Assembly (NCBI RefSeq): GCF_002878395.1
Contig: NC_061116.1
Location: 123,123,853 to 123,187,852 of the forward strand
Length of the DNA stretch: 64,000 bases
Reading direction: 5' to 3'
DNA from: Capsicum annuum
Taxonomy: Eukaryota > Streptophyta > Magnoliopsida > Solanales > Solanaceae
Positions within the stretch are counted from its first letter, which is position 1. Every line of letters begins with the position of its first letter. Under the pieces are notes generated by a model. It did no database searches. It saw only the letters and a list, made by a program, of their open reading frames with translations, and was not told where the DNA came from. The position numbers were made by a program, and so were the translations under genes. Positions 1 through 10,530 of the stretch are shown piece after piece.

Positions 1-2321
1 GATAGTCCTTAAACAAATTCCTTGGCAACTCTTCAGGTTTTCAAAATCATTTTCTTTCTTATCCAACCTTCTAAACATAAGACAACAAACAAAATCAACC
101 CAAAAATACAAACATAACTTTGGTAGTCCGTAACCAACCATTGGCACTGTCGATATCCTAAGGATCTCAAGGATCCCAGGCAAGCTCACGCCAATGGAGT
201 TATGAGATGCACAAAGATTATTTCGTATTCATATATAACTACACTAAAACAATGGAAAAACACTCACTTACGAATGAGGAAGAAAACATATCACGTCAAC
301 AAAAGCAAATACTTGAACACAATAAGTCATAAAGATGTATGGAACAAATAAAAAGCTTATAAAGTCGTGCATTTTAAGTAATTGAAAAGAACATACTTAT
401 ATAAAATAATATAAAAGAAGCTAATGCATGATTAGAGAAAACGAATCGGTCAACAGCACAATAACACAAAAAATTAAACTTTTCAAAGTAGACAAATAAT
501 TGTAACATCAAGCAAGAACCAGCCGTCTTTCAAAGTAGCAACAAGTAAAAATTGAATACTCAGATATAGTGTAATAAAATATAAAAGTCAGTGACTTTTT
601 GTATAGGCGTAGGAGAGGATGATAAGAGATCTCCTAATACAAATAAAAAGTGACCCTTATATAGCGGGCACCGAAAAGAGTTAAAAAGGAAAAAATATGT
701 GATAATCAATCGGTAGCACAAAAAGAAAAACATGATATTAAATCAGAAAACTCAATCAATTAAGGGGAAAAAAATTCTAAATTACCATAAAAAGAAAATC
801 AGTCAACCACAAAGGAGGAAAAAATATTCACATAGGCACACAATAGTATTACTCAGTACAAAATCAAGCTGGAAATAATAAAATTTGGGCAGAATATCAT
901 CCAAATTTTATATTATCATGTACAAAAATATGATTAAGAAATATAATCAGGTATGTATATCAATCCACTTTGATTGAACAAGGTTACCATAATTAGACAG
1001 GTTGCATGTCCTAATTTAAAGGAAATCACCAGTAAACAATTGATCACCCATTCTGAATTTCACGAAAAATACATGATGTTATATCAACATATCACATAGA
1101 CAATCAGTACTCACTCGAAAAGTAAGATCAAATAAAGAATCATAAAATTTAGTCATTTTGATATATGTGAATTAGGACGTATAGAAAAACATATAATTAC
1201 AGGAATTATGTCAAAAATCCACAATCATGCTTCACAAATTTTAATCTAAAATAAGGCAGAGCACACAAAGATCAAAGAATGAGATAATAGTAGAATTCAA
1301 ACCATAAGAACAGTTAAACCCAGAAATACTCGTATTATTTCATCATACTTCTTTGAAATTTTGACATCTCGCAGCGGCAGGCTGGAGACGAGGTTGATGG
1401 TTGTTGTTGGCTAGCCGAAGAAAGAGAGACGACGACGGTTTTAAAGTTGCTTCTAGTGAAACTTTCGTCGGCCAGTGGTAGCGGTTGATGGAGGCTTGCC
1501 AGAGAAAAGAGAGGGATTGGAGTGGTTAAGGAGATAGAGGAAAGGGATCGGAGGCCATTAGTGGATCGTCGACTACTACTGGTTGGACAGTCGCTGGCGG
1601 AGTGGTGGTTGGCACTGATTTTTAAAGGTGAGAGAAAAGAAAGGAAGAGAGAGAGAGAAAGAGAAGTCTAGAGGGAAAGAGCTGATGTGCGACTCTTTCT
1701 TGTGAGAAATGAAAACTAGGGTTTGGTGTTTTGAATTAAAAAAAAAATGGGGGGACGATCTCAGCCGTTGGATCAGTTTTAATCAACGACTGATATCAAA
1801 ATTATTTAAAAGAGGGCCAACAATTGAATTTTGGTTTGGGGTTAAGAATTGAATCAATTTTTGCTATAATTGCAATAGATTGAATAAAACTTGACTAGAA
1901 TTATGATTAAAAAATGGGTTACAGGACAAACTGATTTAGTTTGTTATTTAAATAATAGTAGTAATAATAATAATAATGATAATAATAGTAATAATAAATA
2001 ATAATAATAATATTAAATAATAATAATAAATAATAATAAGTATTGATAATAAATAATAATAATAATAATGGACAAAGTATTTTTAAATTGTGAGCGTGCA
2101 AAAAAATTATGTAAAATGTCGTATTTGAATTAATAAATTATAAAAATGATAATTAAATTAATAAGATAATTTGTGCAATTTTTAAATCATAAGTGTGACA
2201 CGTCAAATATCTTTTCGATACAAGAAAAATGTATAAATAAATAATAATATTTAAAATTAAATAATTCTGACAAAATAGCAGCCTAAAAAGAGTATCGGGA
2301 GATCAAAATTGGGTGTCAACA
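1..2321 (-). mobile_element. Tat/Ogre-like LTR, minus strand, runs off the left edge
   Basis: Read on the minus strand, an LTR-like terminus TGTTGACACCCAATTTTG begins at 2321, directly next to LINE coding sequence. This start resembles LTRs of plant Tat/Ogre Ty3 elements, an assignment from family knowledge. About 500 bases in comes a motif with CAGCCGTTGGATC-like sequence, then AAACCCTAG and a CT-rich leader (about 1830 to 1370 on the minus strand), which looks like a promoter and transcribed 5' region. No gag or pol is visible before position 1, so I cannot place the inner LTR end or primer site. A TAA-rich microsatellite lies inside. No long ORF is present. The stretch could also be a solo LTR. 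Confidence 0.55.
1950..2072. repeat. Imperfect (TAA)n microsatellite
   Basis: The run is made almost entirely of TAA/ATA units with a few TAG and TGAT interruptions. It lies within the LTR-like block at the left edge. The long Tyr/Leu/Ile-rich minus-strand reading frame over it is an artefact of this composition. Confidence 0.9.
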
Positions 2322-2329
2322 AGTCACTC

Positions 2330-4477
2330 CACCAAAGTATACCGAGCTCTTTCCAAGATTTACTTATAGTCCAGAGCTTGGGTGAACTTTGGAAAAACTT
2401 CCTATACTGCAGAAACTGATTGGGCTTCACCTATGGAAAACGTGAGGAGGTCATCTGCATAACACAAGTGGGTGATGCCTAGTTTGGCACATCTAGGATG
2501 ATAGTGAAAGTTGGTATTTATCTTCAATTGTGAGAGTGTTCTGCTCATATATTCCATTACTATGACAAATAAGAAGGGTGACATAGGGTCTCCTTGCCTC
2601 AGTCCTTTAGCCGCTGGGAAATGTTCACTTGGTTCTCCATTAATAATAAAGTCATGATCCATTTAACAAATTTATCTGGGAAACCCATGGTAACTAAGAT
2701 CTGGTGCAAGTACACCCTCAACAGAGTCGTTGCCTTTTGAAGGTCCACCTTAATCATAACTCTGGGAGATATATGTTTCCTATTATAGCCCTTAATGAGT
2801 TCATGTGCCATGATGATACTATCTCCTATCTCTGTTCTCAAAATAAAACCAGACTGAGCTTCATTAATGATAGTTGGCATAATGATATGGAGCCTACTTG
2901 TAAGAATCTTAGCAATCACTTTGTATATAACTAAGCAACAAGCAATGGGTCTATAGTCCTTGACTGTGGCAGGAGCTTGGATTTTTGGAACCAAAGTAAC
3001 TAGAGCACAATTAAGTGGCTTATGGAGTTTACCAGTATAAAAAAAGTGCTTCACAGTGGAGATGATATCATGCTTTACTATTTACCAAGTTTTCTTAAAG
3101 AACATTGAATTGTATCCATCTAGTCTAGGTGCTTTATCATCTCCAATAGCTATTAAACTCTTGAGGATTTCAGCTTCAGTCACAGGTTCACACAGTAGGA
3201 GTTTTTGATTCTGTTGTAGCCTCGGCCCTTTCTGTATGATTGTAGTATCTACAATAGGTAAAAAGTTTGTTGTTGATCCATCTCCTCTTTTATATCCTTG
3301 ATGTTTGTTAATATTTTACCATCTAGGATAGTGAGTTCACTGATGGTCTTCCTCTAAGTCCTTTCCTTGACAACCGCTGAGAAGTATTTTGTATTAGTAT
3401 CTCCTAGCTTGATCCATTGAGCTCTAGATTTTTGTTTCATGATACTTTTCTCCACTGTGGACCATTTTCAAGATTCTGCAGTGCTATTTTCTAATGAGCT
3501 TATAGTGTATCAGTAGGGCTTTGTATCATGGTCTCTTGGATGATTTGTATCTCAGTTCTTGGTTGTTCTACTTTCTGGGTTGTGGCTTTAAACTCCTGAT
3601 TGTTGAGTTTTTTCAAGTTAGTCTAGAGGGCTTTAAGCTTCAGCCATAAATTATTTCCAGGGTCCTTTTTCTTTATGCCTTGTCATCTACCTTCAATAAT
3701 GTGAGAAAAAACTGCATGTTCTGCCCATACATTAAAAAACTTGAAGGGTACCTTGGTGTTTTGTTGCGACCTTGTAAGGTTGATGAACATTGGGGAGTGA
3801 TTTGATACATTTGGAGTTCCATACTCAACTTGCACATGTCCCCATTATTGCATTCACACACTATCACCTATTGTTCTGTCAATTCTGCTTCCGATTCTAT
3901 CTGCTCTCAGTTGTCTGTTAGACCATGTATAATAATCTCCTCTCCATGACAGTTCATACAGTGCACAATCCTGCTTACACTGAACAAAGTCTTTTGATTC
4001 ATTATGTTGTACTAGGTTCCCTGCACATCTGTCCTGGGGGTACAGCAGAGTATTGAAATCTCCACTGATCATCCATGGTAGTTGGATACCTTGCGAGATT
4101 TCTCTTAATTGATCCCATAGGTACAGTTGCAAAGCAGCAATATTGTAGCCATACACTACTGTGATGAGATAATTTTCCCCTTTAGTTAAGTTCCTGACCC
4201 GACAGTGCATGAGTTGTATTTCTTCTCATAGTAGAGTGATATGGTAGTGTCTAGTGTCCTATAATATTCAAATTCGACCATTTTCAGCAGTATTGTAGTT
4301 GTGTAGTTTTCCCCAGGTTGGTGCAATATTGGCACTGATTTGAGCAGCTTTGTGAGCTTTAACTCCAGTTTCTATCAAACCTACTAAATCTATATTCTTA
4401 TTCCTCAGCATATTTTTAACTTCTTTCTGCTTATACCTCTTATTCACACCCCTAATATTCCAAAATAACCAAGTCAT
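2330..4477 (-). pseudogene. LINE ORF2 remnant: endonuclease and reverse transcriptase
   Basis: ORF2 appears to start at 4477 with MTWLFWNIRGVNKRYKQKEV, the N-terminus of the APE-type endonuclease (WNIRG motif). The endonuclease continues at 4210-3854 with SGDFN. After a decayed stretch the RT follows: DYRPIACC and KILTSRL (3054-2599), VDLQKA where a catalytic Asp of motif A is expected, then GLRQGDPMSPFLF and an intact YADD at 2450-2461. Beyond it a weak match to the usual thumb-proximal segment continues to the LTR boundary. The C-terminal RNase H is absent. At least two frame changes and several stops are needed to read through, so this is a dead copy. Its product would have nicked target DNA and copied LINE RNA. 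Confidence 0.85.
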
Positions 4478-4479
4478 AT

Positions 4480-4967
4480 GGTATTAAAATTTTTCCCTCT
4501 ATCAGGAGGGACCAAACTTTACCCAATTCATCCTGGATACTTGAGAATCTGTTTCTAAATACAATATTAGGCATACTCTCTTTAGGATTTATACCTCTTT
4601 GCTTCGCAGTTACTGATTGGAAACTAACCTCTTTGTTTGTAGGTTGTGCAGACTGTGGTGACCTGATGGTTGCAGCCTCCACTGTTGTAATTACTCCTTC
4701 TTTTAGTGTAGGTTGCTTCAGAGAATCTAGTTTTTTTCCTCTACCTTCTCTTCCCTCTTGGTTTGATCTACAATTGGACCCTTATATTGCCAAGTAGGGA
4801 TCATCCTTTTTGGTATTTCTATCTTTTGCCTAGGCATTGCTGATTGCTCCTTATGACATATATGACCTATAGTCTGGCACTTTTGGCAGTACATTGGTTT
4901 CCAATCGTACATAACTTCTTGTTGAAAGACATGGCCATCCGGTGCCCTTACTATAATTGGTCTAAAA
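4480..4967 (-). pseudogene. LINE ORF1 C-terminal remnant with degraded zinc knuckle
   Basis: On the minus strand the frame from about 4965 reads PIIVRAPDGHVFQQEVMYDW followed by the knuckle CQKCQTIGHICHKE. That is the usual segment after DUF4283 in plant LINE ORF1 proteins, which bind LINE RNA. The knuckle keeps C, C and H, but the final Cys position is Glu. A later segment ending near 4480 contains NRFSSIQDELG, typical of the ORF1 C-terminus just before ORF2. The N-terminal DUF4283 part is missing, which sets the truncation point of this LINE at about 4967. Confidence 0.75.
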
Positions 4968-5019
4968 TTAAAAGCCTTTCTGATTATCTTTCAAGTTTTA
5001 CAATTTTTCTTTGTTATCA

Positions 5020-5205
5020 GACATTTGGCCATGAAAATTATTTATACTTTTTTGGAAAATTATTTTATTTTAGTGAAAAAAGTGAAAACAAAATATGTTT
5101 AGAAAACAAGTTTTACTTGTTTTCACTTACACTTTTCTCATAAAATTTCAAAAATAACTTTAATTTATATTCATGGTCAAACACAACTCCAACTTCAATT
5201 TCAAC
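5020..5205. mobile_element. Small MITE with TTTGGCCATGA-type ends
   Basis: The insertion is absent from the equivalent point of copy B. Its left end reads CATTTGGCCATGAAAAT and its right end reads ATTCATGGTCAAACACAA, whose reverse complement is TTGTGTTTGACCATGAAT, so the termini are inverted repeats. The middle is AT-rich with an internal AAAACAAGTTTTACTTGTTTT-like palindrome. The exact ends and target duplication were not resolved. The family is not assigned with certainty; similar GTTTGGCCATGAA-ended MITEs are common in Solanaceae. Confidence 0.6.
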
Positions 5206-5451
5206 TCCAACTTTAACTCAAAAAAATTATGATTTTGAATCTTTTATTACAAGTTTTAATAACATTAAAATTTGGACACATAAAGTTATCATGACCTTTA
5301 TCTCTTAGCTTCATTTTTTTAATATCCCATGATAGAATTCGAGGAGACTAAAATTATGTTTCTTTTCTACATTAAATTTGATAATTAATGTGTATAAATA
5401 TATAGGTTTCTTAACCTTATCCCTCCCTCTCAGTAGGCAAAACATACTGTT

Positions 5452-5490
5452 ATGGGTGCAATTTTTGTAATTTCTCTTTGTCAAATAAAG
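5452..5490 (+). pseudogene. Copy A: candidate exon 1 of a tiny gene (donor site lost)
   Basis: A TATA-like TATAAATATATAGG (about 5394-5407) precedes an ATG at 5452 that opens MGAIFVISLCQIK. In copy B the matching exon encodes MGSISFSQIK and ends in a good donor, AAG|GTAGGC. Here the same spot reads AAG|GAAGGT, so GT is lost. Without splicing, the frame runs on to 5688 as a 78-residue hydrophobic ORF. I do not recognise a family. This may be a dead paralogue or chance. Confidence 0.25.
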
Positions 5491-5828
5491 GAAGGTCAAA
5501 TTGTTCTTCACAAGAGCCTTTGTTTCTTCATATGTGAAATATCTTTTTATGATTTTGAAGATTTCAGCGTCTATATATGTCATCATAACATAAAGTTATA
5601 TTATTTCCGTCTTCCCCCCATGAGTATTTCTTCTATTATACTATATGGTTTTTCCATTGTAAATTATTTTTATTTGATTGTATCTTAATAGAGTATATTA
5701 TTTTAAACAATGAATATCCTACCTTAATTTGTTTTAATTTGGTTGTTTTATGTATGTAGTTTCAATAATTATGTTCTGATTTACTTTGCGTTTCCTGTTT
5801 TAAAGATTATTTGTTCTGACAATTTTGG

Positions 5829-5879
5829 AAAGAAAACAAAGCCTGCAATGATAGCTTGAACAATGTTAAGTGCACATAA
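5829..5879 (+). pseudogene. Copy A: candidate exon 2 (acceptor site lost)
   Basis: The frame KENKACNDSLNNVKCT and TAA aligns codon for codon with copy B EDNKACNDSLNYVKYT and TGA. The acceptor is GG here and AG in copy B. An AATAAA lies about 40 bases after the stop (5918-5923). The predicted product is unknown, and the support is only conserved frame and splice logic between two paralogous copies. Confidence 0.25.
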
Positions 5880-6047
5880 TTCTTAATCACCTAAATATAA
5901 ATAAGGTATTTATTCATAATAAATACATGGAGTGTGTATTCGTTTTCGAACAGAAGTGAAGACAAATAATACTTAAATCAAATAATGATGTCGCTGAAAA
6001 AGATAAGTTCATCACTATCGAATTTTAATTTCTTACTAATTGATTGT

Positions 6048-6234
6048 AATCGAAAGGGGCCTTAGAGTAATTGATAAAGTTGTTGTCATGTGACCAGCAG
6101 GTCACGGGTTCAAACTTTGAAAACAGCCTCTTGCAGAAATGCAAGGTAAGGCTGTGTACGATAACCCTTGTGGTGCAGTCCTTCCTCAAACACTGTGCAT
6201 AGCGATGGCTTTAGTGCACCGAGTTGTCATTTTC
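6048..6234 (+). mobile_element. Au-like SINE with 12-bp target duplication
   Basis: A tRNA-related head carries a B-box-like GTCACGGGTTCAAACTTTG, followed by AACAGCCTCTTGCAGAAATG, GGTAAGGCTGTGTACGATA, CCCTTGTGG and TAGTGCACCGAGTTG. These are hallmark segments of the plant Au SINE family, recalled from memory. CTAATTGATTGT flanks it on both sides (6036-6047 and 6235-6246). Copy B near 24995 holds the single uninterrupted CTAATTGATTGTCATCAG, so the empty site is preserved. SINEs are transcribed by RNA polymerase III and copied by LINE machinery. Confidence 0.85.
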
Positions 6235-6415
6235 CTAATTGATTGTCATCAGTTAAGTTTTTAATAGTTTTAAAATAACTTTCGTATTGGCTTCGTATGT
6301 GTTAAACCAAACGTTTTTTTTCTTTTGTTTTTAAAGTTTCTTACAATACGCCTCTCTCCTTTCACCTCCCGCCAATAAAAAAAATGAGATGTGGAAAGAT
6401 TCTAATTTTGTTTTA

Positions 6416-7387
6416 GGAAGAATACATATATAGGCCCCTCAACTATTCGACTTTTTTCGTATAGACATCTCAATTAAGCCATTTACCTATTGAACCCTTT
6501 ACTCCTTCACAAAACATGTCAATTGAGCCCAATCTACTGACGTGGCAAAAGATATAAAATGTGTGTAATACACACGCCAATGATGTGGTAAAGTGGCAAA
6601 TCAAATAATGACACATGACATTTTAATTTAATATAATTATACAAATAATTTTTAATATAATTAAATCTAAATTAAAAAAAAATTAATACACCCCACGCCT
6701 AGTAGCCCCCCCTCCCCCAATTGATTGAGCACAAAAAGTAAATAAAAAATTGTACCTTCTTCTTCTTCTTCATATTTTTAAATATTAGATATACTACTAC
6801 TGAAGGAAAACTCCCCCTCCCCATGAAGAAGAAGATGATGACTATTTTTTTTTTAATTTCTTTAATGTATTTTTTTATTGGTTGGAATTTTTTATTTGAT
6901 TAATTATGGTTTCTCACTCAACTTATATATGAATGATTTTTAAAGAAGCCATTAATGGAGAAGAAGATGATGACTATTTTTTTTTTAATTTCTTAATGTG
7001 TTTTTTATTAGTTGGGGTTTTTTATGATTAATTTTTTTGATTAATTATGATTTCTCACTCAACTTATATATGAATGATTTTTAAAGAAGCCATTAATGGA
7101 GAAGAAGATGATGGCTATTTCCTCTTTTTTTTTTTTTTTTTAATTTCTTTAATGTTTTTTTTTCATTGGTCGGGTTTTTTATGTTTAATATTTTTGATTA
7201 ATTATGGTTTCTCACTCTCCTTTAAGAGAGTGTATTACACATGTCACGCCCTGTCAGTGCCATATCAACAATTGGGCTCAATTGACATGTTTTGTGAAGG
7301 AGTAAATAGTTCAATAGGTACATGGCTTAATTGAGCTGCCTATACGAAAAAAGTCGAATAGATAAGGGCCCGTATATGTATTCAACC
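6416..7387. mobile_element. MULE-like non-autonomous element with long TIRs and 9-bp TSD
   Basis: The left end reads GGAAGAATACATATATAGG and continues with CCCTCAACTATTCGAC. The reverse complement of the right end reads GGTTGAATACATATACGGG and continues with CCCTTATCTATTCGAC. Similarity continues for more than 100 bases, through TCAATTAAGCCAT and TTCACAAAACATGTCAATTG. TTTGTTTTA (9 bp) flanks both sides, at 6407-6415 and 7388-7396. Copy B (31458 onward) has no such insertion. Long TIRs and a 9-bp duplication point to Mutator-like transposition. No transposase is present, so it needs one in trans. Confidence 0.85.
6825..7222. repeat. Three tandem ~137-bp units inside the MULE-like element
   Basis: Each unit begins GAAGAAGATGATG and CTATTT, followed by a T-rich run and ATTGGTTGG-like sequence. 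It then reads TTGATTAATTATGGTTTCTC; in the first two units this is followed by ACTCAACTTATATATGAATG and AAGCCATTAATGGAG. Units start near 6825, 6964 and 7101; the last is shorter. An 86-residue reading frame over the third unit is fortuitous. Confidence 0.8.
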
Positions 7388-7804
7388 TTTGTTTTATCTC
7401 TTCTTCTTTTGGGAGATCTTATTATTTATAAGAATAAAGTACATGACACTACAGGTAAAACGTGATATACATTAGCGAGTATTTGATGACTAACAATTTC
7501 GGATTTCTATGCCTTTCTACCATAATCTAATCATGAAGTCTCGATTATCATAGTTATCACTAATAATTTTTTCTTAATTATTTTATACTTTGTGTATGAA
7601 AATTTTATATTTTCTACTTCTTTATATTTTTTTGTTTCAGGTGCCTTTTTTTTGGAGGTTCTCCGTGCTAACATATAGTTTGTTCATAATTTTTTTTTTG
7701 TTGTTTTGTTATTTTTTATTTATTTCACTTTCTTTTAATACTATAAAATGAAATTTTCTTAACAAACACATGTCTTTTAGCTAATATATAGGGATTAATG
7801 TTAC

Positions 7805-8030
7805 ACCTTTATTTTATTAAAAATTACACAAATACACAACTTATGTTTTCAATATTATAAAAAATCCCAACTCTCTAAACATATTACAAAAATTCCAACA
7901 TATACACAGAATGCTATGTATATGTTGGTTATGTTATGTATATTAATAGGGAGAGAGAGTAAAGTAATTAAAAAAGTGGAAGAGAGTATAATTACTTTCA
8001 AAAGGGTTGGTATTTATGTTATTTATACTT
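7805..8030. mobile_element. Small copy-A-specific insertion, probably a MITE
   Basis: Copy B reads straight from GTTATACCATCATTTTAC to TTATTATCAATAG at 32063-32090. Copy A has about 225 extra bases between the same two landmarks, with AT-rich ends and an internal ATGTATATGTTGGTTATGTT segment. I could not define clean terminal repeats or a target duplication. Confidence 0.45.
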
Positions 8031-8285
8031 TATTTACTTATTATCAATAATACAGAATTGAAAGTAAACTGCATATTTCTTTCATTTTAAAATCAGACAA
8101 ACAAGTTGAAACAAAAGGAGAATAATTGACAAATACTTATGCAAACTAATATGAATATAACTTTTCTTACTAAAACATAAGTTTTACTAAGGATTGTTGT
8201 TGTCTTTGAATGTATCTACTCTTCGAAATTAATTCTTAGGTGATGAAAAGTTAAAAAAATTATAAAATTAATGATTAAATTATAT

Positions 8286-8487
8286 ATATATATTTTTTTA
8301 TAATTATTAATTTTATATATAAAAAATCTGATGTGACATACTTCTTTTTTTTATTTTTTTTCATTAATTTTTTCAACCATTTCTCTTTTTCTCATTTAAC
8401 AAATAATAAGATAAAAGCCTGAGAAAAATAGCAGCCAAGCCCACATTGAGTGGAGGAATCGTGGGCCTATGAATAGATGGTGATAAC
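8286..8487. other. Spacer between duplication copies
   Basis: This is an AT-rich junction between the end of copy A and the start of copy B. It opens with (AT)n and poly-T tracts and ends with a more balanced stretch containing GCCAAGCCCACATTGAGTGG. No coding or repeat family was recognised. Confidence 0.5.
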
Positions 8488-8542
8488 ATGGGTCTAGAAT
8501 TAAAAGCCTTATGATCATCTTTTTAGTTTTACATTTTTCTTT

Positions 8543-9958
8543 GGATAAATTACATAAAACGACAAACCTAAGAGACCTTATTATCCAAAATCACTTATTT
8601 TTTTTAAAATTATTTAAAATTTTTAATTTAATATTTTACTTTTGATACATATGAATAAAACTCCAATCTTACCTTTACTCCACAATTAATACATGCAATC
8701 TATTTTATTTTTTTCAAAGATTTTATCTCCTAAAATCTCTCTCAAATTATCATCAATTGATACAACTTTCATCTCCATTACTGTAATTTTTTCATCAACT
8801 TCATTCTTTTTTTGATCTTTTTATCAGCTTCTCTTTTATCAATTTTGATTTTTTTCAATTTTTAAATCAATACTCATTAAAAAAAAGAGGAGAAATTGAA
8901 CAATCAATTGTTAGATTTCTTATGAGAACGATCAAAGTGACTGTGGGGGTGAGAACGAATGACGGAGGGGGTGGGATAGCCAAATGACGGTGATAGTGTG
9001 GATGAATGACGGAGGGAGTGGTGGATTACATGTATCAATCATAAGTAACTTGAACAATCAATTGTTAGATTTCTGACGAGAACGATCAAAGTGGCGGTGG
9101 TGGTGAGGACGAACGGTGGAGGGAGTGAGATAGCCAAGGTGGTGGTGATGATGCGGACGAACGACAACGGGTGGTGGTGGTGGTGGATTATATGTATCAA
9201 TCATAAGTATCAACACATATACATATGTATCAAATAGATGTATTTAATACATATATAGATACATATCAAAAACTTGTGTACTCTTTTTATAATTTTAAGG
9301 ATAATGCATATGTTTTTTTGGTCATTTAATGGTTTCACCATCCTCATTCAGGTTGACTATTTTTTAATTGATACATATGGTAGTTTATTTATTTTCATGA
9401 TACAGTTTATACGTGCGCTATTGATACATTTTATCTCGTGAGAAACGACATGTGTGACACTGATATAATAGTATAAAAAATATGTATTAGTGTTGTTAAT
9501 CTGTTATCAAAATATATACATTACTAATATGATACATTTGCTGTTGGAATATTAGTGATACATATGACATATACTTTGTGATAGTGATTCATATTTTTGA
9601 TTTATTTATAAATGTTTGGTACATTTAACATACTTCACATATGTAAATTATTTATTTTGGTGTGAGATTGAATTTTTAATAGTTATTGAGTAAGTTTACC
9701 AAATGTATCATTGTGATACATTTGGAACCAAATGTATTCATTTCACGATTTGTGCCTTATTTTACTCCCTGTAATAATTGAAAATTAGTTACTTCCTTAT
9801 TTGACTAACCACTAAATTATAAATGTATCACAATGCATATGTATCATGGCTAAAATATATATAATAAATTTTAAAATTTGGGATATCATGTAATTAAATA
9901 AAATTATAAAAAAAAAGTGTTAAAACCCATTAAAAATTCGAGATTTATGTAAGTTGCG
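8543..9958. mobile_element. 1.4 kb non-coding DNA element with 10-bp target duplication
   Basis: ATTTTTCTTT occurs at 8533-8542 and 9959-9968, and copy A has it once, uninterrupted. The left end starts GGATAAATTACATAAAACG. The reverse complement of the right end starts CGCAACTTACATAAATCTCG, so the ends share TTACATAAA as weak inverted repeats. Inside lie two related GGTGG-rich units (about 8908-9030 and 9050-9210) and many GATACAT/ATGTATC motifs in both orientations. There is no protein-coding frame of note. A 9-10 bp duplication fits a MULE-like or unknown DNA transposon. Confidence 0.65.
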
Positions 9959-10196
9959 ATTTTTCTTTCTTATTTTCAGTTATGAATCTTTTATTACCAG
10001 TTTTAAATAACACCAAAATTCTGGATAAATAAAGTTATTATTTTTGTCTCTCGGCTTCATTGTTTTAACCTCCCATGAGAAAATTTGAGGAGACTAAAAT
10101 TATTATTTTTTTTGACATTAAATTGATAATTAATGTGTATAAATATATAGGTTTCTTAACCTTATCAGTCCCTCTCAGTAGCCAAAACATCATGTT

Positions 10197-10226
10197 ATGG
10201 GTTCAATTTCTTTTTCTCAAATAAAG
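10197..10226 (+). CDS. Copy B: candidate exon 1 of a tiny gene
   Basis: TATAAATATATAGG (about 10138-10151) lies about 50 bases upstream of an ATG that opens MGSISFSQIK. The exon ends AAG|GTAGGC, a good plant donor in phase 0. The matching exon 2 lies at 24790-24840, now about 14.5 kb away because of the LTR insertions. The predicted peptide totals only 26 residues with no recognisable family. An upstream out-of-frame ATG at 10192 weakens the case. Low confidence that it is a real gene. Confidence 0.2.
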
Positions 10227-10530
10227 GTAGGCGAAATTGCTCTTTAAAAGAGCTTTTGTTTCTTTATATGTGAAATATTTTTATGATTTCGAAGATTTCA
10301 ATATTTATATATACGATGATAACATAAAGTTATATTATTTCCCTCCCCCCCACATTAGTATTTCTTTTATTATACTATGTGCCTTTTCCATTGTAAGCTA
10401 TTTTTATTTGATTGTATCTTAATAGAGTATATTATTTTAAATAATGTGTATCCTACCTTAATTTATTTTTATTTGATTGTATTTATGTACGTAGTTTCAA
10501 TAATTATGTTATTATTTACTTAGTGTTTTC

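Larger units (their letters stand above)
2322..4967 (-). mobile_element. 5'-truncated L1-type LINE, interrupted by the LTR on its 3' side
   Basis: On the minus strand this stretch runs ORF1 tail, endonuclease, then reverse transcriptase, the order of plant L1 elements. It begins in the middle of ORF1 near 4967, where it meets the duplicated segment (copy A), as expected for 5' truncation during target-primed reverse transcription. It stops shortly after the RT active site at 2322, where the Tat-like LTR starts, so the LTR probably inserted into this LINE and the remaining 3' part lies beyond the left edge or is lost. Stops and frameshifts break both ORFs. Confidence 0.85.
4968..8285. repeat. 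Copy A of an ancient tandem segmental duplication
   Basis: Three blocks of this segment reappear in the same order and orientation downstream. 4968-5020 plus 5226-5800 match 8488-8542 plus 9969-10530. 5800-6360 matches 24767-25124. 6360-6410 plus 7397-8285 match 31458-32329. Within the blocks the copies differ by scattered substitutions and small indels but align easily over hundreds of bases. Copy A holds a MITE, a SINE, a MULE-like MITE and a small insertion that copy B lacks. Apart from the two small exons listed separately I see no coding sequence. Confidence 0.85.

Noticed and set aside
180..215. TTGGCGTGAGC-like stretch on the minus strand as primer site of the left-edge LTR element
   Set aside because: The match to known tRNA 3' ends is too weak and no gag follows within the window.
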